Source: Austropuccinia psidii (Eukaryota; Basidiomycota; Pucciniomycetes; Pucciniales; Sphaerophragmiaceae). Taken from it: a stretch of 64,000 bases of DNA. The stretch covers positions 74,441,285 to 74,505,284 of the forward strand of contig JALGQZ010000002.1 in the NCBI GenBank assembly GCA_023105745.1, in the 5' to 3' direction. The notes beneath the pieces are model-generated. The model did no database searches. It was not told the DNA's origin and saw only the letters and a program-made list of their open reading frames with translations. The position numbers were made by a program, and so were the translations under genes. Shown here piece by piece: positions 46,216-56,840 of the stretch (positions within the stretch are counted from its first letter, which is position 1; each line of letters begins with the position of its first letter).

Positions 46216-49200
46216 ATGTCCCCTATCTTTCACTTTGAGCCTGATTACTCCCAATTTGATACCCATCCAGTCCATTATAATGAATCAGAGTGCTCATATC
46301 CTTCTCAAAATACTATATTAACACCTGGGAAAACCTTGAAGCCCCACAACCTTCCACCACCTGAATGCTTGACCTCTAGAATGGAATCATTACAACCAAT
46401 TGAAGCTATGAATCTTCATGAATCTGGGAAAACTCAGTTTAAAGGTGATATTGAGGAAATAAAATCATCTATACAGGCCACTACTCATTGCACACCTGCT
46501 TTTTCAGTCCCTAATGAACAATTCCCTCTCATTACCGACCCAGATAAATATGATTACTCCTGTCAGCCTGTGACTCAAAACAGAGCACCAGCATGACATC
46601 CAACATACCATAAATAATGGTATGACAAGTATTGAACAAACATAGTCAATACAGGTAATAATTAAGAGAAAACAATCCTCTTACATTAAACACCAACCTT
46701 ATCCAAACAGAATAAGGAAACCTAGAGGAGAATAAACAAGTCAAAACCCTTATTTTCACCTCTCATCTAACTTATGCATATTTAAGTTTTCCTATACCAA
46801 AATGGTATTTTTCTTAAAGCTCACACAGAGAGCTACACAATGATATCATCCATGTTGTTGTAACACCACTACAACTGGAGATACCATACAACCTCATTTT
46901 CAAAACCAAGTCCCCCTGAAAGTCAAAGAGGGCTTGTACAAAACTGTACAAAAGTATAACCAAATTAAAGATCTCAACAAGAGCTTTAATTTGAGATACC
47001 TTAGACCTCTGTATCTCTTAAATTGACTGAGGGATCTTGGATCAAAGGTTTAATAACCAAAATACAGATATTCTGAAAATAAGAAAATAAACAAACCCCT
47101 GTATCTTTGGCATACACTCATACAACTGTACAGTGTCATATACCAAACTGTAGGGCTAATCAAGCCCTACAAAACTGTATAATCAGAATACAGATATCTT
47201 CTAAACTGAAGAAGATATCTGGTATGGAAGTTTTTGAAGCCTCATACTGATGTACAAAAATACATCCAAAAAACTTAAAACCCTTATAACTTTTGCTATT
47301 TTAAAGAAGGGTAAACATGAAGCATACCAAATTGAAGAGCTCATTAAGCCCTTCAATTCTGTGCTCTTAGTTTCTTGATATCTCAAAAACCGACCAAGAT
47401 ATCTTGGTTGGAAGTATTTTGGCCAATACTGGCCTGTACCAAACCTGTACCAACCAGTACAGTCTTAATACTCAAAATAATGGTTGTTCAAAGCTTAAAC
47501 CCGCCCAGAATGACTAGTATTGGTCATACAAACACCAGAACAACGTCATCCAAGTGCTGACGTGGCAGGTGAAAAGTTTTTTCATCCTGTATTGATCCAG
47601 AATGATCATTTGTGGTTCCAAAACCACAATTCTGCCTCTACTGACATCAGAATTGAGGATCCAGAACCACAGACTGGCCAATGGAGTGAAAATTTTCACT
47701 CCTCTGACGTGTGAAGAGTAAATAACTCTTGACAGTCTTGAAAGATATAAAAAGAAGGGTTTTTGCCTTCAAAAAATCCTCATCTTATCTTATTTTATAT
47801 ATATTCTTACGTGACAAGACTGTTATCCATCAGTAGTGTCCTTAGAATACTTAAAGATATAATTAAATATAATTATTGTAGTGTCTCTTTACAGTCAAAG
47901 ATATTAGAACATTGCAACCCAGGTCCTCAATAGACTCATCACCACTGTTACCACGTAGCAGTAGGACCTGAAGAATTATTTTATTACTTATTTGACGTGT
48001 CACAGTCATAGTACTAGCTTGTATTTACTGTTTTTAAGCTTCTACATAGACTCATCCTGACAACTCCACTGGATGTAAGCTTACATATATTTCCATTCAT
48101 CCACTACACCTTTACTGATTTGAATAACTATATAGTGAAATTAGAACCACCTCCACTTGCAAGGTTCAATGATGTAGATACCCTCATCCAGTTTGCACAA
48201 AAGTGGGCTAAAAGTCATGGCTATGCATTAACAAAGAAAAATTCTCACCAAGGGAAGAACGTTTACTTGGCATGTGACCGATATGGTGAATATATAAAAC
48301 TTAAAGGACCTACCCAGAGGCAGTCAACAACCAAAAAATGTGGATGCAAGTTTAGGCTCAGAGGCTCTATTCCTGCTCTGAGTAAGTCATCAAAGATACT
48401 GTATGTATTTACTATGTTCTTATCGTTAAGGTGATATCAATTCTGAGGAAGTTCACACAATTCACCTCACCAAATCTGGCTATTGGGTTTTAGTCCCACT
48501 AGAAATTCTGCACAATCATCCACCCTCTACAACCCCATCAGTACATCCCATTCATTGTTGGATTAATGAAAAAGAACTTGTGCAAGTTAAAGGATTGATG
48601 AAGGCAAATGTCCGTCCTAATCAGATTTTAAGCCAGCTTTATTCCCAAGGAAATACCTGTACCACTAGCAGAACGCTGTATAACTACAAAGGACATCTAT
48701 CAATCAAGGAAAGGAATGGTCAATCTCAACTGGAATATCTAATACGTCTTATGAAAGAGCAATTGTATTCATAGTAATAAAATTAATTTAAATGGAAAGA
48801 TTACCAACCTATTCTTTGCACACCCAGCCTCCATTGAATTGGGTCATATAAACCACCATGTGATATTGATTGATGCCACTTACCAGACATGCAAGTACAA
48901 TTTGCCACTTTTCCACATGGTTGGCCAAACTGCAACTGGACACACCTTCTCATTAGCCTTTTGCTACATGGAACGGGAAAATGACGATGGATACATATAG
49001 GCCCTTCAAGAACTCAGAATGTTATTTCATCCACCCAGAATTCCCAAGGTTATTATCACAGATCGTGAGCCAGCTCTGAAGATGGCCATTGAATTGGTCT
49101 TTCCTACCTCAATCCATAATTATTGCACATGGCACATCAGCAAAAACCTTATCCAAAATTGTCGCGAATATTTTCAAGAGGATGATTGGAAGGATTATCA

Positions 49201-50320
49201 GAAATCCTGGAACCTACTGGTCAGTTCCAAGTCAACCAAGGAATATGAGAACAATCTTGAAAAAATCAAAGAGAAGTCAAAAGATTACTCAGGAGCATGG
49301 TCATATATCTCAAGCAACCTACTCCCATTCAAGAAAAAGTTTGTCACTGCTTGGGCAAGCCAGCATCCTCACCTAGGAAATCAAGCCAGCTCCCGTGTTG
49401 AATCTGCACACTCCTACATAAAATCATTTATTAATAATTCTAATGGAGAGCTTTCTACAGTATTCCAAAATTTCAAAACAGAAATTGATATTCAATTGAA
49501 ACATATCCACCATACTATGGGGAAAGAAAGAGTTCGAAAATTGACTGATGTTTCCCCACCTTTCAAGCAGCTACTTGGCACTATATCAATAAAAGCAATA
49601 AAAATTATTGAAGACCAATTTCAAAAGCTCAAACACCAACCAAATCTTCAGCCATGCTCCAAAACACTAACTAATGGCATGGGGATTCCTTGCTCACATG
49701 AAATTGAGAAACTTCTTAATACTAAAGACTACATTGGAAGTGAAGATTTTCATCCACAATTGAATCTACTTTATAATCCTCTTGAAGTAGATGACATCTT
49801 ATTTCTGATATGTGTGATTGTAGTCATGCTAAAATCATGTTTAACAGGACCATGGTTCTAATTCACAATGGAATTTGAAACAACAAATGGAAAATATTGA
49901 AAAGGAAGTTGATGAACATGAAATACCATTACAAAAAAAATTTATCAAGCAAATTCAGGAGCTACTTAGCTTACAATACACAACCATTAAGCTTTGTCAC
50001 CCCGAAAAGGCTTTAATTTCACGTGGTAGGCCATCACTAAAAAGGAAAAGGGTAAAGTCTACCAAAAGGCTTCCATCCAAGTTTGAAATCGAGCAGGATA
50101 TCCTAAATCGTCACAAAAGATTTCTTAAAAAGATGCACAGAGCTACTATTGGTCCCAACACTCAATTTATGAGGCGGGAAAAGTTCTATTTGATGAAAAA
50201 AGAGGCAAGCCAAGATGATGAAACTACCACAAAAAGAAAAAGAAAACTATTAAATGATATAGGAAAATTGGAAAGAAACTTGAGACCCCGAAATAACTCA
50301 AATTGTTTGGAAGAACCAGT
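46216..50320 (+). pseudogene. MULE transposase of the giant element (MULE 2)
   Basis: ATG at 46,216 (MSPIFHFEPDYSQFD). The first exon is cut at 46,560 by a solo LTR and continues at 48,063, followed by an intron. Next is a FAR1/WRKY-GCM1-like zinc domain: CDRYGEYI, KKCGCKFRLRG and EILHNHPPST. The DDE domain has VILIDATYQTCKY (D, about 48,871), KVIITDREPALKM (D, about 49,061), NYCTWHISKNL (C-x2-H) and QASSRVESAHSYIK (E, about 49,400). A SWIM-like CSKTLTNGMGIPCSHEI and a basic GRPSLKRKRVKSTKR tail follow. Lesions are a 1-base frame change near 48,760 and a TAG at about 48,998 (GGATACATATAG). An intron (donor CCA-GTGAGT, acceptor CAG at about 50,396) joins it in frame to the OTU domain. Confidence 0.85.
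46561..48062 (+). repeat. Solo LTR of Ty3 family 3 in the transposase gene
   Basis: It begins TGTCAGCCTGTGACTC and ends CTCATCCTGACA (TGTCAG/CTGACA ends), 1,502 bp. ACTCC on both sides (46,556-46,560 and 48,063-48,067) is a perfect 5-bp duplication. It is homologous to the LTR at 52,347-53,749. The spliced transposase frame resumes exactly after the duplication. Confidence 0.9.
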
Positions 50321-50396
50321 GAGTGGATAAAATTTGATATGCAAATGAATAACTGAAAAATAACCTCCTTTTCAAATACTCTCTATATTGATCAGA

Positions 50397-51001
50397 TACA
50401 GCCACCTTTCATGCACAAGTTCATTGAGAAAATTTTTAATCCTCCTGCAGATGGGAATTGTGGATTCCATGCAGTGGCAAAAGGATTGTCACTTTCAAGC
50501 CCACAAAAGGAAAAGAGCTGGAGAGAAGTGAGACAAGATTTGATAGAAGAAATTGATAGGAATCGCAATTATTACAACCAAATATTGGGAGGAGCCGTGG
50601 AAATGGATAAGATAAGAGATAATCTGATGGCTACAGCTATTACAAGAATGGATAACTGGTTAAGTAAATGGGATCATGGACCAATATTGACAAATACATA
50701 TAAGCGTCCATTTGTATCTTTCCATCCAGATTGGCAGAACTTCCCACCACAAACATTCCTTCCAACCCTATGCAGTCCATGTGGAGTTTCAATTATGCAT
50801 CCAATCTCCCTAGGTCACATAAATGGTAATCATTGGATACTCATTATTTTCAATGAACATGAGATAGGCAAATTACCTCTTCTCAAATTGCCACCGCAGT
50901 GGCCCGGGGCACATTCACATCAATCAGCTTCAAATTGGAGAAGAGTATATTCCTCATCAATAAAATTATTCCGCAAATGTAGACAGATCACTTGTATATA
51001 G
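50397..51001 (+). CDS. OTU-type cysteine protease domain fused to the MULE transposase
   Basis: OTU proteases cleave ubiquitin-like conjugates. The frame after the intron reads KIFNPPADGNCGFHAVAKGL, with the D-G-N-C loop carrying Asp and the catalytic Cys. Then come KSWREVRQDLIEEID, RMDNWLSKW (the W following R/D in this family), and finally HINGNHWILIIF, with catalytic His in N-H-W. All three residues of the triad are present and the frame is unbroken to the stop at 51,001. Phase-0 splicing puts it at the C-terminus of the transposase. Its stop is 53 bases from the right TIR. A broken homologue occupies the same place in MULE 1 (24,620). Confidence 0.8.
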
Positions 51002-51054
51002 CATTTTTTCATTTTAGAGTTTTTTGTCAAATTTCTGAGATAAACATCTTATTT

Positions 51055-51194
51055 GGCGTGGATTTAGTAATCACTTGGATGCGTGGATTTAGCAAACTAC
51101 ATCCATGAAAGGCGTGAAGGCGTATCTGAATCCACAATTTTATGCGTAGGCGTAGGCGTAAGTTTTAGGTTAAGGCGCGGAAATATCACTCCCC
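51055..51194 (-). repeat. Right terminal inverted repeat of the giant element (140 bp)
   Basis: Ends GGAAATATCACTCCCC at 51,194, the inverse of the left end. Inner edge GGCGTGGATTTAGTAATCAC. Followed by the duplication TTATTTTA. Confidence 0.92.
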
Positions 51195-51202
51195 TTATTT
51201 TA

Positions 51203-51400
51203 TTCCAAAGTCCAATATTTCTATTTCTCACCTTATTTATCTCCTGAAAATGACAATCCACCAATTCTCATTGGTTTTTTGAATAGCTGTTCTCATTTTG
51301 TTCCATTGGATATCATAATTTCTAGATTTCAACCTTTCTCACAATTGATTTGAATTGAGAATTTCATACCCAACCAGAAGACCTGGAACAGGCAGATAGA
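51203..51400 (+). pseudogene. Continuation of the MULE 1 OTU domain
   Basis: The plus strand reads YLSPENDNPPILIGFLNS followed by HFVPLDIIISRFQ. The pattern N.PPI.I....S..HFV.L resembles the end of an OTU domain with its catalytic His (SHF). It continues the coding sequence cut at 24,886, which shows the giant element landed inside this gene. Confidence 0.55.
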
Positions 51401-51590
51401 TCTATGAAACAGATGATTTTACATTTTTCCAGTCTTCTTCCCCCCATCAGAAAAAACGCACTATTTTGGAGGTTTATTCATATTGATTTGTTTTGTATAT
51501 AAAATTTATGAAAATCATCTCCCTCCTCAGTACTTCAGAAGAGACAACATAGCCTTAATATTCCAAAATTGAGACATGGAAAAGGAACTT
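51401..51590. other. Short spacer
   Basis: No feature recognised between the MULE 1 tail and the Ty3 remnant. Confidence 0.4.
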
Positions 51591-52340
51591 GGATGCCTTA
51601 GAATTTTTTTTTTGGCTCTGAGTCTGGCATGAATAGTGGACACATGGGTGACATGTTCTTCCTCAGACTTGGAAAAAACCCTGATATAATCTGTATAAAC
51701 AACTACATAGACATCTAGAAGATCAGAGAAAATACCATTTTTTTATTTTGAAAGTAGGAAGGAGAATTGGTGATCCCAAATGGAATGACCAAGTACTCAT
51801 AACTGCCATATTTAGTTCTAAATTCTGTCCAATGTTCATCACCTTCCTTGTTTCTGAGCAGGCTATATGCACCATGCAAATCAATCTTTGAGAAGAAAGG
51901 AAGAAATTGAAAAAGTGAGAAGATTTTTAATAGGAGGAAAAGGATATTTGTTCTTCCTACTGACAGCATCAAGTTTGTGGTAATCAACACACAAACAGAG
52001 ACAAGCATATTTCTTGTTGACAAAGAGGAGATTGACCAGATGAAACCTTTCTCTACATTAGCTGAAATGTAGGCCTTGAGTGTCTCTCACTCTTGGTTTG
52101 ATAAAGAGTAGATGATTCCTACTTGAGCTGGATACCCCTCAAGTTCAATATGATAATCACAGGCATGATGAGGAGGACATTTTTCTGCTTTCACCTTGGA
52201 GAATACACCCAAATAGTGGTGACAAGCAGATGGAACAGCCTCCATCATGGTTTCAATTTCTTTTGGATCTTCCTGTTCATCCCACAACTCCTCCAGGGAG
52301 TCATGAGAAGATGAAGGAGGAAGTTCCGCAATCCCAAGGA
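51591..52340 (-). pseudogene. Ty3 family-1 pol remnant: RT N-terminal half
   Basis: Reading right to left: VFSKVKAEKCPPHHACDYHI (pre-RT segment), then GIIYSLSNQE, then [20 protein letters not shown] and [20 protein letters not shown] (RT blocks), then degraded sequence toward LDDI. Several frame changes and stops. The RT word choice is that of chromodomain-bearing Ty3 elements. It was interrupted on the right by the family-3 LTR at 52,347. Confidence 0.75.
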
Positions 52341-52346
52341 AGAGAT

Positions 52347-53749
52347 TGTCAGCCTGTGACTCAAAACCAGAGAACGCACATGACAACCAAATACCATAAA
52401 CCAATGGTAAAGCTAAGATTCCACCAAAACATGGAGCTGAGCCAAATCAGATCAAAAGGTATCAAAAGAAAGAGTAAACTTACCTTTTTCCAAATACACA
52501 AGTACCATCATAATAGGAAAAATAATAATAGAGTTATTCCAGCTCAAAGTCATTGCTGAGCATAAACCTTAATTTTCACCTCTCATCTGAAATAAAGAGG
52601 AAGAGGATTAACCCCACCAAATGGGTACTCAAATTGAAGCTCTACATCAGGGCTATCCAATGGTAGTAGCCAAGCTGAGCTAACACAAAAATTACAGAGT
52701 TTGTGGACAAAATAAGGTCAAATAAGGGTGAACAAAATATTCACCCCTCATCTAACTTCTCCAGCTTTAATGTGAGATACTTAAAGTGGGGTCTTTTAGG
52801 AAAGAGCACAACTGGGGTTATTTGATAGTGTCTTTAATTTCCCCATATTCTATGTAGAGCAAAATTTATGGAGGAAACTAGCTCCATACAGATATTTAGA
52901 AAAGCATATATCTGAGTAACAAAAATTGTACATGGCATAACTTTGGCATATTTGATTGTACCCATACCAAATGAGGTACCATTGTGTATATCTCATTCAG
53001 GGTTACACAATTAACCAACGTTGAGCTCAATATCTTCAAAACTGACAAAGTAATAGCAGTTTTCAGGTTAAAATCCCACAATTGGGCCAATACACCTTTT
53101 CTGTGGGATAATATCCTGCAACTATGATTATGAGGTGTCAAAAAGACAAAGAAGCAATTTTATACTTCAATACCTCATAGTCCATTCAATAATGGGGTGC
53201 CATACAGGTTCTGTACAGCATTCTAGGCATCATACGCATCAAAACTGTGCTGTATGGGCCCCAGGTGAAAAGGTTCACCCTGTATTGGTGAAACCTTCCC
53301 GGATGTGGTTTTTAAACCAAATCCGAGCTCAATACAGGGTAAACAGGGTTTGTGGAAACCACAAGCCAGTACTCTGAAGTGAAAAAGTCTTCACTTCCTC
53401 TACATGGATGGTCTAGAGGGCCATTCCACCCCATTTTAGGATAAAAGGAGGCCTTTTCTCCACCAGAAAAGGTTTCCTCATCCTGCTCTTAAGTTCCTAC
53501 ATAGTAAAACTGTGAGAAACAGCTATACTCTTGGAAAATAAACAGGTATAATTTTAACTTTAGTTATTGTAACCCAACAGATAAAAACCACACCCAGGGC
53601 TTTCAACAGCACTCACCACGACCAAAAATATTTATTAAAGCCCTTGTCAAACTCTTCAAAACCTTTTTTAACAATTTTCATCTGTGTCACAGTCACAGTT
53701 AGAGCTGTGTATGCTATTTTAATACCTCTATAATAGACTCAGCCTGACA
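52347..53749 (+). repeat. 5' LTR of a Ty3 family-3 element
   Basis: Begins TGTCAGCCTGTGACTC, ends CTCAGCCTGACA, 1,403 bp. A primer-binding site follows immediately, so it is a 5' LTR. The last 420 bases also occur inverted at 55,592-56,015. Confidence 0.85.
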
Positions 53750-53765
53750 TTTTGGGGGCCTGGCC
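53750..53765 (+). promoter_or_regulatory. Primer-binding site of the family-3 element
   Basis: TTTTGGGGGCCTGGCC directly after the LTR end CTGACA, identical in its core to the family-2 site at 35,258-35,271. Confidence 0.6.
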
Positions 53766-54889
53766 TTGTTTTTTTGACCTTTTTGGACCTTTTTCACACA
53801 AAAGTGAGTTTTTCTCTTATATTCTTAATTTCTGACACTATTGTTTCTATTTCTAGGTGTAAAATTATTAAGAAAATAGTACAGTATATATCTTAGTATT
53901 ATTTTCTTGAATGGGATATGATTATATACCACTGTGTTTTTTATTTATTATTGCTTTTTCATGTGGTTGATTATAATTTAATCACTATAATATTTCTTTT
54001 TGTCATGTTTTGCATATTAAAACACTTAGAAAGCCATTAATGCCATTCTTGTTTAATTAAAAGGAACACCTTTCCTTCTGTAAATAACAGTATTAGAGGC
54101 GTGGTTGGGCATATTGATAAGGGTGTTGGTAAACACATGTAAGCTTTTAGTAAGAACACGTAATTATATGTTAAAAAGACATAAGGGGTGGTTTTTAAAT
54201 GAAATATGCCTATTTATGGCATTTTTAAGGCCATTAATGGCATTATAAATGCAATAAAGGGCATTATTAATTCCATCAATGGAATTGTTAATGCCATTTA
54301 TGGTATTTTGAAGGCCATTAATGCCATTTATGGCACTGTTAAGGCCACAAATGACATCAAAAATGCCATTTATGGAAATTTTAAGGCTATAAATGACATT
54401 AACAATGCCATGAATGGCATTTTTAAGGCCATTAATGCCATTTATGGAATTATTAATTTCATTTATAGCCTTAAAATTTCCATAAATGGCATTTTTAATG
54501 GCATTTATAGCCTTAAAAGTTCCATAAATGGCATTGTTATTGTCATTTTTTGCCTTAACATTTTTAGTAAAAACACGTAAGGGATTACGTGTTTTTACTA
54601 AAAGCTTACGTGTGTTTACCAACACCCATTGATAACTTCAATTTTGCATTACATAACCAATTCTGGAATTACACTTCTTCATTAAAAGTCAATCTGTGAG
54701 ATACTTGTATACAAACAGTATACCAGAAAGCCACGAAGCTGTGATTTTGATGTGTAATTGATAATTTCAATTACAACATCATAATACAAGGGTATAATAT
54801 AGGAATATCTTTCCCAAAGGCAATTATTAGACATGCAAACAGCATATTAAGAAATCTTAACTGACATAAGCCCTTATTTTCCCCTTTGA
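53766..54889 (+). other. Leader of the family-3 element holding a MITE
   Basis: No gene. It contains the MITE at 54,121-54,627; the rest is AT-rich sequence. Confidence 0.4.
54121..54627. mobile_element. MITE with 8-bp target duplication and internal degenerate repeat
   Basis: Ends GGGTGTTGGTAAACACATGT and the inverse ACGTGTGTTTACCAACACCC, with inverted similarity continuing through AAGCTTTTAGTAA/TTACTAAAAGCTT for about 45 bases. ATTGATAA stands at both flanks (54,113-54,120 and 54,628-54,635). The interior is a 330-base mosaic of AATGCCATTTATGGCATTTTTAAGGCC-like words in both orientations, so it can fold extensively. The 8-bp duplication suggests an hAT- or MULE-mobilised element. Confidence 0.85.
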
Positions 54890-55591
54890 TTCAGTGGAAG
54901 AAAGCTTCATACCACTTGAAACCCAATCACAAGGCAGTAAATCTGTGATACCTGCAGAACCAGAAAGCATCAAGGGAAAAGGAAAGAGCCAAAGTGAAAG
55001 CCTCATGACAGCAAAGCACTGGACACCAATTTAAACCCAGAGAAGTAGAAAACCATGAAGCTCTGCATCAATACAAGGTAAACTGACCTTAACCACTTTT
55101 ATAGGGAAGATTACAGTAATTAACCAAGTGGTAACATCTAAAGGAAAATTTCCAAATGAAAAAGCCAATAAATTTGTAAAAGTAACAGTCAAAGGTAAAT
55201 ACCCTAAGAACATTAAGTTTTTGACTTCTTTCGAACACTGATATGTCACCTGTACACCTCAGGAACCTTGAAATATCAAGGAAGCAGCCAGAGGACAGAG
55301 AAGGCCTGTCCAGAACCAGAAGACCTGGAAGAGGACACCTTGGACACAGTGGTGAATAGCAAGACACTGAGGGAAATCATACCCATTCTTGCATTCATCT
55401 TTCAATTCAACAGAAACCTCAAACCAGAGGACTGGAAGGATATGGATCAAGTTCTTGAGCTCCACAAACTCCTCAAAGACCTTTTCCAATGGAACATGGA
55501 AAAAGAGAGGTTCAACCTAGCATCAATCTGGGCAGAACTTGGAGCAAGTTGCCAGAAGATATGTTTCAAAGACCTTACGGTAGTCACCTGT
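54890..55591 (+). pseudogene. Family-3 Gag, N-terminal remnant
   Basis: In shifting frames: VEESFIPLETQSQGSK, TAKHWTPI, later PEPEDLEEDTLDTVV, FNRNLKPEDWKDMDQVL and ASIWAELGASCQKICF. These resemble gag proteins of rust Ty3 elements that I remember (WAELGASCQKICLK), a memory-based match. Stops and frame changes in the first half. The frame is cut at 55,592 by an inverted LTR piece. Confidence 0.45.
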
Positions 55592-56015
55592 CAGGCTGAG
55601 TCTATGAAGAGGTGATAATAATAGTATTTACAACCTAAACTATGACTTTTACATGGATAATGATTTCAAAAAAAGGTTTTAATTAAAATATAAGGGCTTT
55701 ACTAAATAATTTTGAGTGGTGGTGAGTGCTGTTGAAAGCCCTGGGTGCAGCTTTACCCATTGGGTTATTATAATAAAGACTACAATACTTACAATCAGAA
55801 GTATACCTGCTTATTTTCCAAGAGTAAAACTGTTTTTGACAGTTGTACTTCATAGGAATTCAAGAGCAGGATGAGGAAACCTTTCCTGGTGGAGAAAAGA
55901 CCTCCTTTTATCATAATATTGGGTGGAATGGCCCTCTAGACCATCCATGTAGAGGAAGTGAAGAGTTTTTCACTTCAGAGTACTGGCTTGTGGTTTACAC
56001 AAAGCCTATATACCC
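55592..56015 (-). repeat. Inverted family-3 LTR fragment
   Basis: The minus strand matches the last 420 bases of the LTR at 52,347-53,749. It starts TGTCAGGCTGAGTC at 55,592 (inverse of the LTR 3' end) and fades at about 56,015. Markers include CAGGATGAGGAAACCTTT and GGGTGGAATGGCCCTCTAG. Confidence 0.8.
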
Positions 56016-56389
56016 TTACCAGGGCAAATCTTGAGTCAATTCCCAGCGATTGACTTCATGTTGCACCACAGTCAGTATAAAATCTTGCTTCAGTCACATT
56101 AGTGTCACATCATAGTCACTGGATTTAGTGGGTCACATCATGTCTGCGTCAAGACAATGTCAATTGTCAAATGTGTCACATGAAAATTTCACTCAAAGCC
56201 CAAACCCATTTAACACTATTTGCAAGGTTTGGGTAATTATACCTCATGGTGCAAGGCAGCAGTTTGAAATGATAAGACTTCCACCATCTCACCCCTTTAC
56301 CATGCCTACTCTCAAACATGAATTGGCTTCCACATCCCCGCCTAATCCTCTCCGACCCTGAGCATTGTTAAACGTCCACACCACCCTCT
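56016..56389. other. No gene seen
   Basis: Contains several TGTCACAT/AGTCACAT words but no defined feature. Confidence 0.4.
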
Positions 56390-56840
56390 ATATGTGACTC
56401 CAACACTGCCCCCCATTGCCGCCCTCATCACTCCTTATGCTTCCACACCCTCGCCACTCACAATCCATATGCTCCCATGGTGCCCTCAAGATATACCTCC
56501 TACACCTCCCTCAACCCTCCTTACGCCTTCTCTCAGCCGCCTCATCCTCTTTTCCAATTACCATCCTTATGCTCTCACAGTTTCCTCCTGACATGCCTCC
56601 AACACTGCTCCCACACGGGCCTAATCCTTATACTCCTGCAACGCTCTCAAGACAAGACTACACTGCCCCCCCATCTCCGCCCTCACCACTCCTTACGCTT
56701 CCGCACCCCTGCCTCATATTCTCTGCTGCTTACAATCCTTACGCTCCTGTGGTGCCCTCAAGATATTCCTCAGACACTGCCCTTAACCCCCCTTACGCCT
56801 AATCCTCTCTCCGCCGCTTACCATCCTTATGCTCAGGTAT
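56390..56840 (+). repeat. Cys/Pro-rich C-rich minisatellite
   Basis: Degenerate repeats built from CTTA(C/T)GCTCC, GTGGTGCCCTCAAGATAT and CCTCC(A/T)ACACTGCCCCC, base composition very unlike the surroundings (C-rich plus strand). All three frames stay open for long stretches because of the repetition; apparent proline-rich proteins are probably artefacts. Confidence 0.65.

Larger units (their letters stand above)
24895..51194 (+). mobile_element. Giant Mutator-like DNA transposon, 26.3 kb, with chromatin-modifier cargo
   Basis: Seen: 140-bp inverted repeats at the two ends (4 mismatches by eye) and identical flanks TTATTTTA at 24,887-24,894 and 51,195-51,202. Long TIRs with 8-11 bp duplications are typical of MULEs, and a MULE-type DDE transposase lies inside. 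Order: TIR, SNF2 gene (-), TET-like oxygenase gene (-), hairpin array, SINE, gene X (-), divergent intergenic region, transposase-OTU gene (+), TIR. Without the later 10.7-kb Ty3 element and the 1.5-kb solo LTR the unit is about 14.1 kb. Flanking sequence on both sides belongs to the OTU part of MULE 1. Every gene has in-frame stops, so this copy needs help to move or is dead. Alternative: an hAT-type end (also 8-bp TSD) is less likely given the enclosed MULE transposase and long TIRs. Confidence 0.85.

Noticed and set aside
54164..54625. Asn/Ile-rich frames on both strands
   Set aside because: Translations of the MITE's degenerate repeat.
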